Assembly: GCF_000764305.2 (NCBI RefSeq)
Contig: NW_025944519.1
Location: forward strand, 124,001-188,000
Direction of reading: 5' to 3'
Length of the DNA: 64,000 nt
Source: Hyalella azteca
Lineage: Eukaryota > Arthropoda > Malacostraca > Amphipoda > Hyalellidae
Positions 60,275 through 64,000 of this stretch are shown in pieces. The notes under the pieces were generated by a model. That model searched no databases. It was not told where the DNA came from and was given only the letters and a program-made list of their open reading frames with translations. The position numbers and the translations under genes are program-made. Each line of letters opens with the position of its first letter. Position 1 is the stretch's first letter.

Positions 60275-62212
60275 CTGCCGAACACAAATTCTGAAAATGT
60301 CTTTACAATCACTATCATGGGGTAATTGCTATTTGTTAAATCGTAAAGATTGAATCCTAATCATGTGATTGTAAACCTTATCTTCCCTACCTTATTCTGA
60401 TCATTGATTTCATAAGATCCTTAGATTAGCGACATGTTTGTACCTTCAATTCGACGCCCTCGACGTCGAGTGACATGTAGTCCACCACAGGGTTGCCCAG
60501 GGCCGCCAGGATGCTGTAGAATGGATAGCACGGAACTCTCACCGACTTACTTGTCTTCTCGGCGTCCACAAGAGTGTTGCCCCACGCTTCTCTCCCTATA
60601 CTGAAGAAACAAATTATCTCTTGATTATACTCCACGATTATATATGCATTTAGTGATAAAGTTGGTGTGGATGTTGTAATTGAAACGCTGTGATCAATAC
60701 TCTTTAAAATTCGAATTTCAACTCAAACGAATTATTAGACGTTGTTTTTTAGAAACAGACATTCACTTGCAAGAAAAATTCTTTACAATCTTCGCGATTA
60801 CATGAGGTATTATTTTCAACGAGGTATTATTACCCAAAGAAACCAAGAATACAAATTTGTAAACTCGACTCAGACAGGATTATGTACCAGCTAAATGACA
60901 GAGCTAGAAATAGTTTACGCCATCGTTGTCTGCCAGCTCGAAGGCCTGAGACTTGGGCAGATTTCAAGTGTTAATGTACAAATATTCAGTTGCAAATTGT
61001 ATTCAATAACCAGAACCACGTGTAACGACGGCTTGTCCTAGTGTGAATCACGAACTCAAAAACAGGTTCCCTGTAGCTGGTGTCTGGGACGAGGCACGCC
61101 CGCATGATGTGCGCTCTTCTGTTCTTGCTCTTGAGGACGTGGTAGCTGACCGGCGTGGGCTCCATCAGAACGCCCGTCCAGCCGAGCTCCCGTTCAAGGT
61201 ACAGTGTGTTAGATAAGCTCTCTCCCGTCAACGCACCTACTTCGAAGAAGAAGCCTCCTTTCTGCTATGGTATGGAATGGTTATTTCTTCCTTAATTTAC
61301 GCGGTTTATAACCGGGAAAGGTACGCATAATGAACCAATATTTTAATAACAACGCAATTCATTCTCAATACATTTTATTTGCATTTTTCAGCAGTTAGGG
61401 CATAGAATTAAAACAAATATACACACGACCGACAAAATATTAATATACAACCAATATGAGTGCAGAATACGTGAATGTGGGAAAATTTAAGACCCTGAGG
61501 GTAATTTAAAACTCGATCCTGGTATAAATACGTCTGTACCATGAATTCTGGTATATATACGTCTATAAATTTGTATTTACGTATATTGGCGAGCAGAGAG
61601 ATTTTTTTTAACTCGAAGAGGCATCACTGCAATGGCTATGACACCGAAAACCCTCACCATGTCCCTGAAAATCTCCTTGACGTGTTTGTCTTGGCCGTGC
61701 TGGGAGTAGAACTTCTGGCGCGGGTTGTCAAGGTAGTAAGGACCCTCTCGGGCGGGCGCGATGAGGGCCTCTCGAGCTGCCTGGATGACGGCCTCGTCTC
61801 GCATGTTTTTGCCCAGGAGGTCAGGGTGGAAAAACAAGTCCTCCGTCTCGGGAGAAGAACGCATCGCTTCGTGCTCGGTAACTGGTTTCAGGGTGTCTGC
61901 GGTCACATGTTGTGCTTAAAGTCATTCGTTAATTTAAATCAATGAGAGACTATTATACGTATACATTTTCAAGGCACTTATGTCATTATTCAAAGCAACT
62001 CCCTTGTGCGTTTCAATGAAGATAAATTTTTGTTTTGTTTCGTTTATGATTTCTGTCAATCAATGAATTTTTTAAGAACTATTTAACTTACCTTCAATAA
62101 CTTCTACTATCACACTTTTGGTAAGAATAGGAATCCCTAATAATAGAAGAAATATCACCACAAAGAGCGGCAAAAGTGTTCTCAGAGAATATTTCATTAC
62201 GAGGTACTTCAT
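60077..62212 (-). CDS. Star-like FkbM/Methyltransf_21-family membrane protein
   Basis: Five exons (62212-62092, 61896-61658, 61261 to about 61038, 60600-60444, 60274-60077) encode about 310 residues. The N-terminus is a type II signal anchor (LLPLFVVIFLLLLGIPILTK). A linker ending DKHVKEIFRDM joins KGGFFFEVGALTGESLSNTL, the motif-I-like glycine region of the FkbM methyltransferase fold. YMSLDVEGVELKVLKSIPWD, the family signature, follows. Drosophila Star, a member, is a type II ER/Golgi protein needed for export of EGFR ligands. Crustaceans carry many Star-like copies of unknown role. Four of the junctions are clear. The splice between exons 3 and 4 is unresolved. Whether it has methyltransferase activity is unknown. 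Confidence 0.85.
60444..60600 (-). CDS. Star-like exon 4: SLDVEG signature
   Basis: The acceptor TTTCTTCAG| (phase 2 entry) and donor TTGAAG|GTACAA (phase 0) bound 157 nt that encode IGREAWGNTLVDAEKTSKSV and VPCYPFYSILAALGNPVVDY, then MSLDVEGVELK. CYPxxSxLxxxGxPxVDYxSLDVEGxE is the hallmark of Star-like FkbM proteins. Confidence 0.88.
61038..61261 (-). CDS. Star-like exon 3: SAM-motif region
   Basis: The acceptor ATAGCAG| gives phase 0 and KGGFFFEVGALTGE, then LSNTLYLERELGWTGVLMEP, PVSYHVLKSKNRRAHIMRAC, and on to EFVIHT. The 3' end is uncertain: similarity to the duplicate stops at CACACTAG (61038) and no strong GT donor follows. A GT after TACAC (about 61021) would have the phase-2 exit that exon 4 needs. 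A mini-exon at 60945-60919 (AFELADNDG) looks tempting but is not phase-compatible. Confidence 0.8.
61658..61896 (-). CDS. Star-like exon 2: lumenal linker
   Basis: The acceptor GACCGCAG| (phase 1 entry, completing Asp) and donor GACATG|GTGAGG (phase 0) bound 239 nt. It encodes TLKPVTEHEAMRSSPETEDL, then a segment with PAREGPYYLDNPRQKFYSQH and GQDKHVKEIFRDM. The (S)QxGQDxxVxExF pattern before the glycine motif is usual in this family. Confidence 0.85.
62092..62212 (-). CDS. Star-like exon 1: signal anchor
   Basis: Encodes MKYLVMKYSLRTLLPLFVVI, then FLLLLGIPILTKSVIVEVIE, a single hydrophobic segment after a short basic N-terminus. It leaves in phase 1 at GAAG|GTAAGT. A second ATG at 62197 has the better context (G at -3) and would shorten the cytoplasmic tail by five residues. 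Confidence 0.8.
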
Positions 62213-64000
62213 TTAAAACTCGATTATGTTATTCTGAAAAAATAAAATTGAATCAACTGTTAAACTTTGCTGGCATCTTCAGTTGGCCATTTGCCGGCTG
62301 GCTTTCTGGACTGCAGAGAGTACGAAGAATCTACATTTGTGCGCACTTCTCTATTGGTAACGCAAGTCACTGTAGACAAATATGTAAAGTTGAAGATATG
62401 GAGGTAGATCAAGCATGAATTGTTTCCCCGAGGCAAATTTAGAGAAGACGTATATTGTATATCTCCTCTATACCGTATTAATTAACATGTTTAAATAATA
62501 ATAGTGAATCAATAATGTTGATATTCAACGAACTAAGGTCAAACGATTTAATTTTGAGACTAATTTCAACAGAAATTTCCAGTTGTACGCCGAAAGTATT
62601 TTTTCACTTTCAAAAGTTCTTCCGTAATGAATTCTACTGATTTTTTGTCCATAGTTCACCGCTTAAATAGCAAATTCTTGATCTAAACCAGTTTTCGATG
62701 CTTCGGCACTAATTATGCGATAGCTATTCGAAAATGGCTCGTTTTTCATTTCGGATTCTAAGTATCGCACAAGATGGAAACTCAAGTCCGACGTTACTGT
62801 AAACTTCGGTCGTAGAGCAGCACATGCCAATCATAGAAAGCCTTACACCGACTGCAGTCGCGGCAAGAGTCACACTGCTGGAGACGAGCTGAAGGAACCT
62901 CGCCGGACTGAACCAGTAAATTTCTGGTGTTGTTTTAGCCACGCGTTGCTTGAGTGGTTTGAAAACACTTAACTGAACGCTAATAAATCGATATGATGGT
63001 ATAGAATATATGACTGAAGAATCATAATAGGGATTTGAATAAATAATGCATGACTGAAGAATCGAACATGGTCTGAGAAAGCAGCAAAAACTTTCAACAA
63101 ACCATACAAGTTATTGAAATATCTATATAGTAGAATTAAAAATCAATGTAAATGATAAAATACAAAAACTACCATTCAAAATACAGCTGGATTGTCATCA
63201 TGTTTTTGGTTAGCTAGATATCAATAATACAAAGCTATCGGGATGTTCAAATGACCGAATACATTTCATCGCACAAGAATTTTCGACTAAAAACTACGTT
63301 ACGGGCATAGAACCCGTTGCCCGGAACGGGGCTTTAATTGTTACGAGCTCCACAGGATGTGGAACGTCGCTCGGCTAGACCAGTTCGCTATCTGAAGAAG
63401 CTCCTATAAACGCACTTGAGCAGGACAAACCTTGCACTGCAACTAATTGCTGTTGAAACCAATAACAACTCAAGCAAAGCATGACAGCAAATTTACTTAC
63501 ATCATTTACATATTCATGGCTCAATATTTGTCTTATTATACAAGACTTGATTCCTGCCCAAGTCTTAATTTCAGTGCATAGATAAATGTTTAAAATCGTT
63601 TATATCAATTCAATGAAATTTATTATTAGTAAAGAAAAACGTCAAAACAATCATACGAAAAAGATTATCCTGAATTATGAAAGTGGAATTAAAGGCCTGA
63701 CATAATTGCATACGTTGAGAGTCAGTAGTCTCCCGTGTACGACAATTTCAAGTACGAATTTTTTTTACCCTTTAGATACATAAGGGGCCAAAAATTACCT
63801 GGCAAGATGGTTTTGCTGAAATATCATCACAACGAACAAATTTCAAAACTTCACGTTCCAGAAATTCCTCGATATCCAAGTTTTTGACATATTCTCGGTC
63901 ATATTTTGCACCTAAATTTTCTTTAATTTAAGGAAATTAAAGTTTTTCTATCACGATCGCATGTTTCCACTGCTTTCTGCTCTGCATGGTGCCTGCTCAT
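62213..64000. other. 5' flank of the Star-like gene
   Basis: AT-rich. A 72-codon minus-strand open stretch at 62942-62724 has no recognised family. A small stem (CCCGTT/AACGGG) lies near 63318-63333. Untranslated exons and the promoter of the Star-like gene may be here, but none could be identified. Confidence 0.5.

Noticed and set aside
60919..60945. Mini-exon AFELADNDG of the Star-like gene
   Set aside because: It has AG and GT borders and looks apt, but its phases do not fit the phase-2 entry of the next exon.

Overview
The window is animal nuclear DNA, AT-rich, with long introns, GT-AG splice sites, many minisatellites and decayed transposable elements. Two protein-coding genes can be assembled exon by exon, and they converge on each other. 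Their families (a RASD/Dexras-type Ras GTPase and a Star-like FkbM methyltransferase-fold membrane protein, a family that is expanded in crustaceans) together with Penelope-like retroelement remnants fit an arthropod, most likely a crustacean. The species cannot be told from the sequence.

Plus strand, 680-48017: one large RASD gene in seven coding exons (680-2355, 19271-19428, 37284-37530, 41526-41711, 46635-46779, 46984-47123, 47942-48017). All junction phases agree and the total is 2628 nt, or 875 residues plus stop. A roughly 540-residue Ser/Asn/charged N-terminal extension precedes a complete Ras fold (P-loop, YTPT switch I, DxxG, NKCD, ETSAKK). The RASD-specific C-terminal cassette follows, and then a short last exon that ends in the prenylation motif CSLQ. 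That last exon is itself the first unit of a nine-copy 50-bp minisatellite that runs on downstream.

The introns hold most of the unusual material. Intron 1 (2.4-19.3 kb) has 12-, 15-, 18-, 26/32- and 33/66-bp arrays, a foldback element with TTAA flanks inserted in the 15-bp array, a TA-flanked inverted-repeat element, and a gene-like fragment broken by stops. Intron 2 (19.4-37.3 kb) has a 30-bp array in strict register, a 54-bp array whose unit folds as a hairpin, and Penelope-like fragments in opposite orientations. Exactly between those fragments lies what looks like an unremoved Nextera mate-pair junction adapter, so the order of sequence around 35.44-35.48 kb is suspect.

Minus strand, 62212-60077: a Star-like gene. 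It has a signal-anchor exon, an acidic linker exon, an exon with the SAM-binding-like motif (EVGALTGE), an exon with the family signature SLDVEG, and a terminal exon. A tRNA-derived SINE sits directly after its stop codon and seems to supply the poly(A) signal. About 9.6 kb further along the same strand lies a second, 94-95% identical copy of 165 bp of its third exon. The rest of 48.4-60 kb and 62.2-64 kb has no gene that can be supported. No rRNA, tRNA gene, CRISPR array or prokaryotic operon was seen.
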